A stretch of 64,000 nucleotides of DNA, from positions 9,858,001-9,922,000 of the forward strand of contig CM034130.1 of assembly GCA_019914995.1 (NCBI GenBank), given 5' to 3'. Below the pieces are notes generated by a model. It saw only the letters and a program-made list of their open reading frames with translations, searched no databases and was not told where the DNA came from. Every line of letters begins with the position of its first letter. Within the stretch, counting starts at the first letter, position 1. The DNA is from Acanthochlamys bracteata. Lineage: Eukaryota > Streptophyta > Magnoliopsida > Pandanales > Velloziaceae. Of the stretch, positions 24,593 to 34,890 are shown piece by piece. Position numbers and translations under genes: made by a program.

Positions 24593-25092
24593 AACAATGA
24601 AGAAATTTACACTTACAATCTTATTACTTATTGTTCTTTCTTCTGCAAACCTTACACTTACTCTCTTAGTAGAGAAGAAGACTCATCATGCTCTACAGAT
24701 AAAAACAACTACAACAAAAATCATAAAAAAGTTCTCATTTTGAAAATAATCTCAATATTTTTTATTTTATTTTCAAACGTTGTTGAAGTTTGTATACAGA
24801 TCGTCGGAAAAAATATACATTATTGGAGTTTTTTTGTGACGATAATCTCAATATAAAACTCCAACAACATATATTTTTTTCGACGATCGGTATATAAATT
24901 TCAACAACGCTCAAAAATAAAATAAAAAAGATTGAGATTGTTTTTAAGGCGAGAACTTTTTGTAATTTTTGATATCATTATTTTTCTCCGTAGAGCATGA
25001 TGAGTCTTCTTCTCCACTAACAAAGAAGGGTAGGGTTTGCAGAAGAAAAACAACAAGTAATAAGATTGCAAGTGTAAATTTTTTTATTGTTA
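24593..25092. repeat. 500 bp inverted duplication (hairpin)
   Basis: 24593-24835 and 24850-25092 are imperfect reverse complements. They match through AGACTCATCATGCTCTAC (about 24679-24697 against 24992-25010) and AAATTTACACTT (24603 against 25078). The loop, around 24835-24850, is short. Arms are similar but not identical, with several indels. A transcript through it would fold into a long stem. Confidence 0.8.
24597..24743 (+). pseudogene. Secreted-peptide-like 5' exon, left hairpin arm
   Basis: ATG-started frame of 48 codons: MKKFTLTILLLIVLSSANL is signal-peptide-like, followed by a Lys/Thr-rich tail to a TGA. The right arm carries a better-preserved version on the minus strand (25087 downwards). 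This copy appears frame-damaged beyond the signal-like part, because its tail differs from the other arm. Confidence 0.35.
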
Positions 25093-25130
25093 GTTTTTGA
25101 GTTTGATTTGGAATTAGAGTATATATAAGA
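24950..25130 (-). pseudogene. Secreted-peptide-like 5' exon with TATA box, right hairpin arm
   Basis: On the minus strand, a TATATATA box lies at about 25122-25130 and the frame starts at 25087. The first codon is ATA where the left arm has ATG. It then reads KKFTLAILLLVVFLLQTLP, FFVSGEEDSSCSTEK: a hydrophobic signal-like core, a plausible cleavage site after VSG, and an acidic start of a mature peptide with one Cys. It looks like the first exon and promoter of a small secreted protein gene. The family is not recognised. Confidence 0.4.
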
Positions 25131-25196
25131 GAAAATTACAATGCAGACTCACCAATTGCCACTCTTCAAATAATTCTCTTCTTCTCTTTAACCACT

Positions 25197-27602
25197 CACT
25201 ACTACAGAATTAGTCTTTACCGACCGAAAAAAAGAGTCGGTACTAATTAAAAAACAGTCGGTAATGCACTTTACCGACTGAAAAAGATGTAGTCGGCAAA
25301 CCGTCGGCAAAGTATTTACCGACTGAAGAAATAAAGCAGTCGGCAAATAACTGTTCAATGCCGACTATAATTATGTAGTCGGTAATTTATAAACTTACCT
25401 ACGGAAACTCTTAGTCGGTATATTTTTTTACATTACCGACTGAATGTGTTCAGTCGGCAATTGAACAAGTTTACTGACTAAAATCTTTTAGTCGGTAAAG
25501 CTTTCAATTACCATAGTGGTAGTTGGGAACTCATAACAACTCTCTGACCACAATAACAATAAAAATTATTTAAAAACCAATTTTATTAAAATACTTGAAG
25601 TTTTGGGACTGCTGTTATACCTCACGCCAGTTTTTTTTACACAAACTATAAATTTTTTGAACAAAATAAAATACATAGATAAACATATCCAATAAGAAAT
25701 AGATCGGGAGAACACAAATGTGATAGTTGTAACTTGCTTGCACAAGAAACGATCAAACAACCAGCATGAACTTCCTAGAAAGAACGTGACAAGAAAGAGA
25801 CGGACGAGCCTGTTGGCATCTACATCTGTTGTGTGCATATAATACTTGAACATTCGCGGAATGCGGAGAAGGCAAAGAGTTGCAAAGTGCAGCTTGAATA
25901 ACATTTGTAATCGGACCAGAGCGTGAACAATGACAAATACGGCGCTGTAGAGGAACAAGAAGGAAGGCATTGTGCTACCATAGTGCCAGTCAGGCGAGTA
26001 CAGCACGTACAGATAGAGCAGCATTTCCCAAACCATTGGTGTCTCATCACTCTGCTGCATTCTGAAACACCTATCAGAAGATATCAAAAGAACACGTAAA
26101 CGAATTCTATATATGTAAAAAAAAAAAAAAACAAACTATAGTCGGATAAGTGGTAACACAATGAGACAAGGTGAAAGTAGAGCAAGTCAATCGTGGCATG
26201 TTATTGCAAATCAACCTCATTAATCGGGGAAAAAACGTTATATGCAGGTATGGTAAAACACAAAATTCTAGGAACATTGGAAAGGGTATTATAGAACTCC
26301 GTAATAAATGAGGAATATTTGTAATTTTTCTCACACTAGTCTGTAGCTGTAACTGGTCCCCAGAAGCATGACATCACCGTCTCTTCCATCTTTGCAATCA
26401 GGAACTTCAGATTACAAGAGAAATCAAGACCAAATGTTCCAGTCTCTTAATATGTTTCCAAAGTACAAAAACACTACATAGTAATGATAGTATTGGCATA
26501 AGCAGCAACTTATACAACGACTACTTGTAATGAAAATAAATTTTGAGCAAAACATGGACACATAAAAAACATTTTCAGTCAAAACAAACATACTATATAT
26601 CTTTAAGATAATACCTTTCATATTTTTTCTCTTAATTTGTTTTCCTCTTATTTTGGCTCCTCAATCAGGTCTTGTTCTGCAGCAGCTGTTCGGAGAAGCA
26701 CTTATAGAAAGCCATACTCACCCTCACTACAGGGATCAGTGTGAAACTGGTTGCACCGTTTGGACATCAAAGAAAGAGATCATGATGTTTGAAGCATATT
26801 AGTAAGAGAGTTGGTGACACTTGCCATTTCTTGAGAGGAATTCTTCTAGCCTTTACCTTTTTCCTTTTGGTATTGTTCTTCCAGAAATGAAAGCAATTAA
26901 AAAGCATCACACTCTCTCTTCTTTTTGACATAAGGCCCTATTAATATGTTAATCATAACTAGTCGTCGTTAATTAAGTTAATTATTTTTGGACTATAGTC
27001 ACTATAATTGATCGAATGGAGAGAGAGAACGGCAGCACAACCTAATTGATTGAATTCGGGCTGCAGAATGAAAAAAAAGGATGTTGGCTGCGGCGAGAAT
27101 TGCTTACTTTCTTCGCCAGTCGGAGATTATACCTGCAGGAAAGGGTTGCCGGCGCCGGAGAAGGAAGCTAGGTTTTCGGAAACAGCCCGCGAAATCTCAA
27201 GATCAGTGGACCGGAGCTAGCAGAACGCGAAGCAACAACAGAACACCTGAAAAATTGAGAAAGATTTGGTAAACAACAGTCCGGGAGCTAGAATGAGGCG
27301 GAGCAATAGCAGAGGTGGGAGCTAGATGAGGGAGAGAAAACGACTGAGATTGGTTCACTCGGTTGATCATTAAGGTTGATTACCGACTGAATCAAACTTT
27401 AGTCGGTAAATCTAATAAACATTACCGACTAAATATCAAATAAGTCGGTGATATGTCCAATTTACCGACTAATATGTGTATCAGTCGGTAAACTAATCAG
27501 CTATACCGACTGATAAATTTTCAGTCGGTATATTATATTATTATCGATTCAAATTTGTTAGTCGGTAATTTTCAGTCGGTAATAATTATTTTTATAGTAG
27601 TG
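25197..27602. mobile_element. Non-autonomous CACTA transposon carrying ceramidase gene pieces
   Basis: The ends are CACTACTA (25197) and TAGTAGTG (27602), perfect inverted repeats, flanked on both sides by ACT (25194-25196 and 27603-27605), the 3 bp target duplication expected of CACTA elements. Both ends carry many sub-terminal repeats in the form ACCGACT..AGTCGGTA (25218-25500 and 27380-27585), the usual transposase-binding array. Total length is 2,406 bp. No transposase frame is visible, so it depends on a relative elsewhere. The interior holds fragments of an alkaline ceramidase gene plus unassigned sequence (26600-27370). Confidence 0.9.
25734..26389 (-). pseudogene. ACER: Alkaline ceramidase (ACER-type) fragments inside CACTA
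   Basis: Two pieces of a plant alkaline (phyto)ceramidase, a membrane enzyme that hydrolyses ceramides. An exon-1-like start at 26389 reads MEETVMSCFWGPVTAT and then hits a stop where the family continues. A central block from about 26056 to 25734 reads MQQSDETPMVWEMLLYLY, SPDWHY, and later CIPRM-like and HTTDV stretches to LLCKQ-like FLCKQ, followed by a GT donor. The exons between (the N-terminal catalytic region) and after (the His-containing C-terminus) are missing. It cannot make an active enzyme. Same-strand collinearity indicates capture from one gene, with loss in between. Confidence 0.85.
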
Positions 27603-28830
27603 ACTCCAAGTGGTATCGCCGCCGGAATTAGAATTCTTCTAATTATAACGACAACAGTTCGGTGGCACTTGAAGTTGAAGGCATTCTGAATTCTGCGGGG
27701 ACAGAATACTGATTTACTTGGCTCTTGTTGATCTGCTGGCTGCAGACTCTATGAATCGAAAGATTCAGTCCAAGAAAAGATTGCAACTAGCAACAAATGC
27801 ATCACTCCTGCTAGGAGCTGGTTTAATATCATTACTAGCCAAATGGGCTTAGACGTTATACTCTATGAAATGCTTTTAGTTCTTTTTTTTCCAGCTTTGT
27901 AATTTTTCTTTGTGCTTTTTGGTTTTTAAAATATAACTAGCTATATGATTATGGTTAGTGCACTGGGTGCTTTTGTTTTGAAAATACAACTACAACTATA
28001 TTGAATATGATTACTGCGCTGTCAACTATAATGAAAACCGAAAGGGAAACAAAGAGAAAAAAAAAAAAAAGGGAAGAAATAAATCAAATTTATTTTCAAG
28101 GTTTATTATCCTGCAAGTAGAACTTGACAACGTTTGTACATACGTAGTAGCTTAAAAACTCGGTCCAAAAAGATATTTATATCACAATAAATTAGATGTA
28201 ACTCAATAGTAATTTGATATATCCTTTCTTTTTTACAAAGTATTTCCAAGTATTATGAATATAAGCAAGTAAAAAATTTTATATTTATAATTTTATTATT
28301 TTTTAATATAAAATTTTAAATTTATTTTTCAAAATATAAAATAAGCTCTTTTAAAAAAATTATTTATTTTAATCATTACCAAATTGTTTTCTTAGTCCTT
28401 CATCCATTATTATTGTATGCACACCTTGACATCACTGTATATATTTTACAAACTTTTCTGTAAAAGACCCATCTGTTGAACCGAACAATCTTTCAATTTT
28501 GCTTTCATTTACTATAAATTAGATACTTTCATTCACTTTGTACATTTCATATTTACTTTCATTTACCGTCATCAATGCAATGAAGTAGATATTTCAACTA
28601 CAAATCAACGTGAAGTTGACACAAAAGACGATAAATTTCATAACCAATGGTCATTTTCTCAAGAAATTTTTCACGGTAAAAAAACGTTCATTATTATCTC
28701 CTTAAGTTTTTGGGCGTGCTCAAAAGTAAAAAATTTTCAAGGAAGGAAAATGTAAAGTGAATTAAACATCAGTGCAGACTGACCAATAGTCACTTTTCTA
28801 ATAATTTCTTCAAGAAAAAAACGTTTATTA
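27603..28830. other. Sequence inside the long inverted repeat, right of CACTA
   Basis: 27700-27852 (+) is a 50-codon open tail ending [15 protein letters not shown] with a hydrophobic C-terminus, possibly the last exon of some membrane protein; not recognised. Around 28640-28700 and 28783-28842 are two related copies of an ACCAAT-GTCA..-rich segment. A third relative sits just left of the CACTA element (about 25143-25183). The remainder is AT-rich. Confidence 0.35.
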
Positions 28831-29765
28831 TTATTACCTCGTTGATGATTAGCTCTAACTGAAAATTTTTCTTCAAATTATTATAACAGTAAATGAGTCT
28901 CCTAGTGTTTTAGTCTATAATATGGATCAAAGTTAATAAATATAAGAGACAAAATATTCTTATTGTGGGTTTTTAAGATTTTAAATTATTCTAAAAAATT
29001 TCATCAAGTGTGTATCTACTCCCTAAAAGAGATTTTTATTTTGAAAATTTTTATTTAAATTTTATGTATTTCGAGGATGACTTAACAAGTGATCGAGCAT
29101 GATAAAAATTATTTAGCTGTGAAACAAAAATAGATTTATGTATCTTAAAGAATATGAAAAATTAGAACCATACAACATTTTTTAATTAATTATTTGATTG
29201 ACTCTATAGTTTATTTATATATTTACAAAAAATATAGATAATATCGCTGGTAATTGATTATATTGTGTAAAAAATAATAAATATTATAGATTCAAGTTAT
29301 AGGAATACTACTACTCATGACGATCCCTTCAGAGTAAAATATTTCATATTTTCTTGACCATAAGAAATTGCGCCCTGTTACCAAATGGTAACACAATGGC
29401 CATCCTTAATCGTATATTTCACTAAATGCAAGTGTTTAAGCAAACTAAAATGTAGAACTACAAATTGTTTAATTAGCTTGTTTGTTTATGGTGTACAAGA
29501 TATGGTAAAGAAATTTAAAAATTATATATTTAATAATTTTATGACATAAATTTATTTTGTGCTTTCTAAATTGTAAATTTTTTATAATAGCGTAATAATT
29601 GGTTTTGAAAAAATAAAGGTTTAAAATGAGATGAAAAAGGTAATGAAACACAATATTTATGAGTGATTTTAAAAGGAACTTTTTTAGAATAAAAATATTT
29701 AAATTTTTTAAAAATTAATTTTATTTTTTATTTTAAAAATTTTCTAAAAAGTACACTCATTTTTC
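28831..29765. repeat. Right arm of the long inverted repeat
   Basis: Reverse-complement partner of 23195-24039; see that entry for landmarks. The inner boundary pairs TAGAGCTAATCATCAACGAGG (minus strand, near 28840-28860) with TAGAGCCAAACATCAGTGAGG (24015-24034). No transposase frame lies in either arm. Confidence 0.7.
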
Positions 29766-30903
29766 ACAAAAATTATTTTTTAGTAACTTAATTTTCAATA
29801 ACAGCTTAAAAGAACACGCTTTTTTCGAAAAGAGTGCCAAGCAGAGGTATGAAATATTCTTATGTTTATGCTAAGCAGGTGATCATGCAAGCATAACTAC
29901 AAATCATGATCCTGTTCGTATATATCATGAAGTAAGGAACAGCTCATAGACAAGTGAAAGGAACACATTATATATCCAGTCGTCTAATAAAACATTATAA
30001 GATGCCTGATTAAACGAAGTCACGGGTTCTTAATCAGAACCACTAATTAGTCAATAATTTTCTTCAAATCATGACGAAAACTTCCAGCTACATTTTGATG
30101 TTACGCAATTTGTCTTTTAATTAATCCATTTCTTGCTTTCACATAGAAGCAACGTTTTCTTTATTTCTTTGTGGGTTCCAAATTGCATGATATTTATATA
30201 TAAAAAACTCCACCTTCATGCATGGACTTATTAGTTTTTTCTTATAAATTTTTGTTTTGCTGTAAACTGAATCTGTTAATGGATGGTTCTAGTTCATTGC
30301 CATGTAGTGCTTATTTTCTCATACAGACAAAATTCGCAATTGTGTTTGACATAATATTGCTTTGAAGTCCATGCAATGTAGATATCATACAAAATCAGCT
30401 TTGGTTGAATTTCAAGGCCATTGACAAATTGTTTGAAGGCAAATTTACATCAATCTTCAAAGTTATTTTAAAAAAATGTTGTACATCATACTATAGGAGT
30501 TCACATTATGCATTATGTTTGATTTCAATTGACAAACTCCCACCTTTTACTTACAAATGAAAATTTTTTATGAGCTCTTTCCTATGATTTTATCCAATGA
30601 AAATGAATATGAAATGCTTTATGTGATTTTCAGCACTATATTAAAAGTTCCGAACTAGAGTAACTTCATTAAACTCAACATGAACCTTTGATCTAAAATG
30701 TCAGGTAAAGATGCCAGAAAATCAGCTGATATGATAACGATGTATTCGTTTTCATGCAAGACATTTCATACCTCTGCAGTATTTCTAGGTAGATCTCTCG
30801 TTTAGATCCACCACGTATGTAATTGAGCGTTTCTGTCAACAATGTTATAAAAAGTTTGATCGCAAAATTTGAATTGCAGCAGTCAAGAGAATACTGAAGT
30901 CCC
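29766..30903. other. Intergenic region upstream of HyPRP genes
   Basis: AT-rich with no gene visible. The last few hundred bases presumably hold the promoter of the first HyPRP gene. Confidence 0.45.
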
Positions 30904-30911
30904 TATAAATA
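30904..30911 (+). promoter_or_regulatory. TATA box of HyPRP gene 1
   Basis: TATAAATA followed by a CCCCCTCCCC run, 112 bases before the start codon at 31023. The second HyPRP gene has the same arrangement. Confidence 0.65.
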
Positions 30912-31022
30912 TCCCCCTCCCCTCTTGCATACCTCTTGCAAGTTTTCAGAAGCATTTTTACACTACTCGCTCACTAGCCATAGTAGAGCCACCAGCCAAG
31001 TAGTGCTTTCGATATACAAGCA

Positions 31023-31529
31023 ATGGCCACTGGTGCAACTACCTCAATAGCTTTATTCCTAGTGTTCAATATCTTCTTTTTCAGCTTCGCTAACGCTTGT
31101 AATACTGGTTGCCCTCCTAAACCAAAGCCTCCTAAGCCAAGTCCTACTCCGCCAGGTCCATCAACAGGAGGGGGAGGTCCCCCAGCTCCATCAACCGGAG
31201 GGGGAGGGCCGCCAGGTCCATCAACAGGAGGGGGAGGCCCCCCAGCTCCATCAACCGGAGGGGGAGGCGAGAAGTGCCCCATAGATGCATTGAAGCTTGG
31301 CGTGTGTGCTAACGTGCTTAATGGTCTCCTCAACATTACAATTGGCACACCGCCGAAGCAACCATGCTGTTCTTTACTTGGAAATCTTGTTGATCTTGAA
31401 GCTGCCCTTTGCCTTTGCACTGCCATCAGGGCAAACATTCTTGGAATCAACCTTAACCTCCCTATTGATCTTAGCCTTCTTCTCAACTACTGTGGCAAGA
31501 ACGTACCCAGAGGATTCCAGTGCCCTTGA
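31023..31529 (+). CDS. Hybrid proline-rich protein (8-cysteine motif), gene 1
   Basis: Single-exon gene, 168 residues, of the 14 kDa proline-rich/DC2.15 (HyPRP) family: secreted cell-wall or plasma-membrane-associated proteins related to lipid-transfer proteins. Residues 1-25 form a signal peptide ending near FANA/C. Then comes a Pro/Gly-rich region of KPxPPKP and four copies of a 10-residue PSTGGGGPP-type unit. The C-terminal 8-cysteine domain runs from KCPIDALKLGVCANVL, with PCC, LCLC, NYC and QCP at the end, so all eight cysteines are present. The usual start is kept because it directly precedes the signal peptide. It is paired with a tandem paralogue 2.3 kb downstream. Confidence 0.93.
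   Translation: MATGATTSIALFLVFNIFFFSFANACNTGCPPKPKPPKPSPTPPGPSTGGGGPPAPSTGGGGPPGPSTGGGGPPAPSTGGGGEKCPIDALKLGVCANVLNGLLNITIGTPPKQPCCSLLGNLVDLEAALCLCTAIRANILGINLNLPIDLSLLLNYCGKNVPRGFQCP
31151..31270 (+). repeat. Two 60 bp tandem repeats in HyPRP gene 1
   Basis: 31151-31210 and 31211-31270 are nearly identical 60 bp units, each made of two 30 bp sub-units coding (G/A)PSTGGGGPP. All stay in frame. This is a site where allele length could vary. Confidence 0.85.
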
Positions 31530-33701
31530 AGAAGACCTGACTTGATCTCATATATATTGGTCCTACCTAATAAACCCTTATGTATGTGATGCTAGTTATT
31601 AAGAGTTGCATGCTTGTGTGCTCTTTTACAGTCGTGTAATTTACATTCACCAAGTCTTTGATCCGTCATATGTGTGTCCTTAATAAGTCCTGAAACTTTA
31701 TCTAGGATGGTTGCTAATGTGTTCAATGTACTGTTCCAAGTAAAAGGTACTATAATCATATATAATAAATGCGTTCTTATATGTTTAATTTGCATTGTTC
31801 TTGTTGTTGTAGATTGTGCCTTTTATTTAGAAGCTTTGCTTCCTCACAGAACGCCATGCTCTTACTTTAAGTAAGCTCTATATAACAGAAGAAACTTAAA
31901 ATCTTATTGTACTGACTAATAATACGACAAGCTCGCGACCAACTTTGATTCTAAAGGCAAACAGAGTTGGTTTGGTAAAAAAACCTTTCTACAACCAAAA
32001 AAAAAAGCAGAGGTGGCGCATAAACCCTCAGGGCCCTCCGTCCACGAGGTCTGAGCGTTAGCTAGGTAGTATTTACAACACTATGATTGTACACTGCCTT
32101 GCTCCTCAGAAACTTTTGGATCTTATTTGTTGCTTGTAAAATTTCTTTCCAGAAACACGTTATAGCTTCATAAAGACGATACATTTTCACAGAGATGTTC
32201 CCTTCTCCGCCGTCTCAGGTGGCACTACCGTGATCCGTCTGCAGTCACCAGTAATTGGTTTTGCTCAACTCCAGTATGCCTCTTAAGCGAAGGATCTGGT
32301 CTTCCATCTGGTACCCACCTTCATTCACATGCATTTCACTTGTACCATGCAACAAAATTTTTTTTATCCATGTAGATTTAAGGTGGTGGTCCTGATCAGT
32401 TGCGGCCAGCGTTGTAGTTAATCTGGTCAATGTATTCTAGGTGCTTTTTGGATCAGCTTATCAGAAAAATAATTTTTTATTTTTACTTATATATTTTTTA
32501 ATATATATTTTATAAGTATTTAAATATTTTATTTAAAAATTTAGAAAAAATAAAAAAATTTCACGTAACGAAATTTTTTACATATTTTTATTTTTTTAAT
32601 ATAAAAAAATAAATCTTATTTATTAAAAAAATAAAATTATTTTTTATTTTAGAAAAATTTTATTTTAAAAATACTTCCAAACTACTCCTCCGTGTACAAG
32701 TTTGTTTGCACATATATAGCAGTAGGTACTGAAACAAAAAGTACAAAGATGACAGTTGTACATATATAAGCCTTATTGAGATAAATTATTCAAATGCAAC
32801 ATTTCTCCAACATAACTGATCATCAGAAGCCTTATTCAGTATTGATTTAATCTAAACAAGAATGAACATGATGCATAAAAAATCATATCACAAAAGCTGA
32901 TCAGAAGAATACTCAAGTCAGGCCCCAAAAAAAAAAAATCTTCAAGAGCACTGGAAAGCCTGCAGTGGAATTTGTGTTGAGGTTACTGAGTAGAAGCTGG
33001 AATTTCAAGATTTTGGAATTTTAGGTTTCAATTTGAAACCCAAAACATAATCGTATATGAACTTTAAGAAATGAAAACAAACTTGAATCAAAATTTAGTG
33101 CCACTTATAAATATAACCCTCCACTCTATTGAAACTACTTTTTATTAGTAGGACAAACTATATTGTTTTTTTAATAAAGATAATGTTATAGATTTGATTA
33201 ATTGTTTAAATACAATTCAATGGTGACCCGATAAGTCCATTTGGTCTAACGATCAAACGAACTTTATAATCACACAATTAAGCTAGGATCCTTTTATTAT
33301 TAGTGGAGTACCCCTTTAGTAGCTGCGGCACCGGATTTCGTTTGAATGACTTCAATCTATGTGTAAGTCAATGGGGCATAAACAAACTGCGTTTAGCTTT
33401 GATTCCATAAAACTGCTTATAGCTTATAATTTGTGCTAGCTTGAAGATGCAAAGGTAGCATTCTCTCACACTACTAACTTTGTATAGATGTATTAATTTT
33501 CATAATGGATCTTAAAATCATTGAAGTTATCTTTGAGCTAGCTGTTCATATGCATCAAATATTTTAGACCGAGAATATGCTGTTGATCCTGAAAGCCAAC
33601 ACGTAGTTACTTCTAAAGTCAGTAATATATATACATATTTGCTTCCGGGATTAACTAAACTAGTTAAGCTAAAGTCAACTTATCTTGATGCCAATCTCTA
33701 C
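31530..33701. other. Spacer between the tandem HyPRP genes
   Basis: Contains the 3' UTR of gene 1, then AT-rich sequence with one MITE-like copy at about 32436-32690 (ends GGTGCTTTTTGGATC and TTCCAAACTACTCC). No gene is seen. Confidence 0.5.
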
Positions 33702-33709
33702 TATAAATA
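33702..33709 (+). promoter_or_regulatory. TATA box of HyPRP gene 2
   Basis: TATAAATA followed by CCCCTCC, 91 bases before the coding start; same layout as gene 1. Confidence 0.65.
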
Positions 33710-33799
33710 CCCCTCCATATATAATCTTCTCCATGCAAAAGCACACAACAAATTAAACATTCAGGCATTAATTGCAAGAGCACTGAGTATCTAGTAGCA

Positions 33800-34207
33800 A
33801 TGGCATTCAAGAAGAGCACTAAGTCTACTGCAACCATTGGCCTCTTGCTTGCACTTAACCTGTTGTTCTTCACTCTAGTTTCATCCTGCGATAGCGGATG
33901 CCCTACTCCAGCTAGCCCAAGCCCTCCCACGCCTGCATCGTCAGGCCAATGCCCTATCAACACCCTTCAGCTCGGTGTATGCGCTAACGTTTTGAACAGC
34001 CTCTTATCTGTGACCCTTGGCACATTGCTTCCTCCTGACCCGCGATGCTGCCCGCTGATAACGAACTTGGTTGATCTTGATGCTGCAGTTCTCTGCACTG
34101 CACTCAAGGCCGGTGTTCTTGGTACTCAACTCAATATCCCGCTTTGCCTCCAGCTTCTCCTCAACAACTGCGGCAAGCAGCTCCCACCAGGCTACCAGTG
34201 CTCTTAA
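33800..34207 (+). CDS. Hybrid proline-rich protein (8-cysteine motif), gene 2
   Basis: Single-exon gene, 135 residues, paralogue of the upstream HyPRP. It has a signal peptide (about 1-28, hydrophobic GLLLALNLLFFTLV), a short Pro/Ser linker (PASPSPPTPASS) in place of the Gly-rich repeats, then the cysteine domain QCPINTLQLGVCANVL to YQCS. It is odd in the fifth/sixth cysteine region: where gene 1 and the family have LCLC, this gene reads AAVLC, one residue shorter and lacking one Cys. A new Cys appears later in NIPLCLQLL. The total stays eight but one cysteine is displaced. It is a probable secreted wall protein; whether the fold is altered is unknown. Confidence 0.92.
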   Translation: MAFKKSTKSTATIGLLLALNLLFFTLVSSCDSGCPTPASPSPPTPASSGQCPINTLQLGVCANVLNSLLSVTLGTLLPPDPRCCPLITNLVDLDAAVLCTALKAGVLGTQLNIPLCLQLLLNNCGKQLPPGYQCS

Positions 34208-34420
34208 TTTTCGGAACCTTGTGTGTTCAACTCCCAAGCCTGATGGTCTTCATCAGGCTTGCGTGCATGCTTATGATGTATGTTTAATTCGTCAACCTTT
34301 GTTTGTTTTACCCGTATCTAGCCGGTGCCGTTGTTTTGGCCAGTATCTAGCTAGACCGTGTCTCTGAAGGCCAATTGTTTACAGGTGCCGGCTCTAGTGT
34401 TTGTATTAGTTCCTGTTTGC

Positions 34421-34426
34421 AATAAA
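34421..34426 (+). terminator. Polyadenylation signal of HyPRP gene 2
   Basis: AATAAA in a GCAATAAAATGCATGC context, about 215 bases after the stop codon. Confidence 0.6.
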
Positions 34427-34699
34427 ATGCATGCATTAAATATTGTTCTCTATTCTCTTGCGTACTATCAAATTTTTTTATATTAAGTGTTGGTACTTTA
34501 ATTTTTTTTTCTTGAAAAGATCGATGTAGATGCGCGTCTGTATTCTACTTAACGCGTTCATGTTGGAAATTATGAAATAACAAACCCATGGATTACTGTC
34601 CCACTGTCTAGCTAGCTCCTTGTTGAAACTGCATGTCTTCCCAGGTCTGAAATATTCACCTAGGGTTCTTCGAGTAATGCGAGCATGGTAATGTTGCAG

Positions 34700-34890
34700 T
34701 ATGTGAACTGTGTGGTTTTCGTCTTTGTTTATTGGTGCTCTTTTTCTGGCCAGTGTTTATCTGTCTCGGAAAGTTTTCGGGCATAACACAGTCTGTTCTC
34801 ATCTGTAGCTCAACTCCGTTTGTACTTCAGAATTTGTACTATGCAATAAAAAGCATGCGTTGGAATATCATTGTTCGCTGTTTTATTCTA
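34700..34890 (+). repeat. Second copy of a HyPRP-type 3' UTR
   Basis: GCAATAAAAAGCATGCGTT at about 34843 and the sequence before it (GGCCAGT..TATCT, CTCTAG-like and TTTGTA words) resemble the 3' UTR of gene 2 (34340-34445). No coding sequence precedes it, so it may be all that is left of a third paralogue or a local duplication. Confidence 0.35.

Noticed and set aside
29842-30779. 15 bp inverted match, GCAGAGGTATGAAAT at 29842 and its complement at about 30765
   Set aside because: A few matches of this length are expected by chance in 64 kb, and the flanks do not pair.
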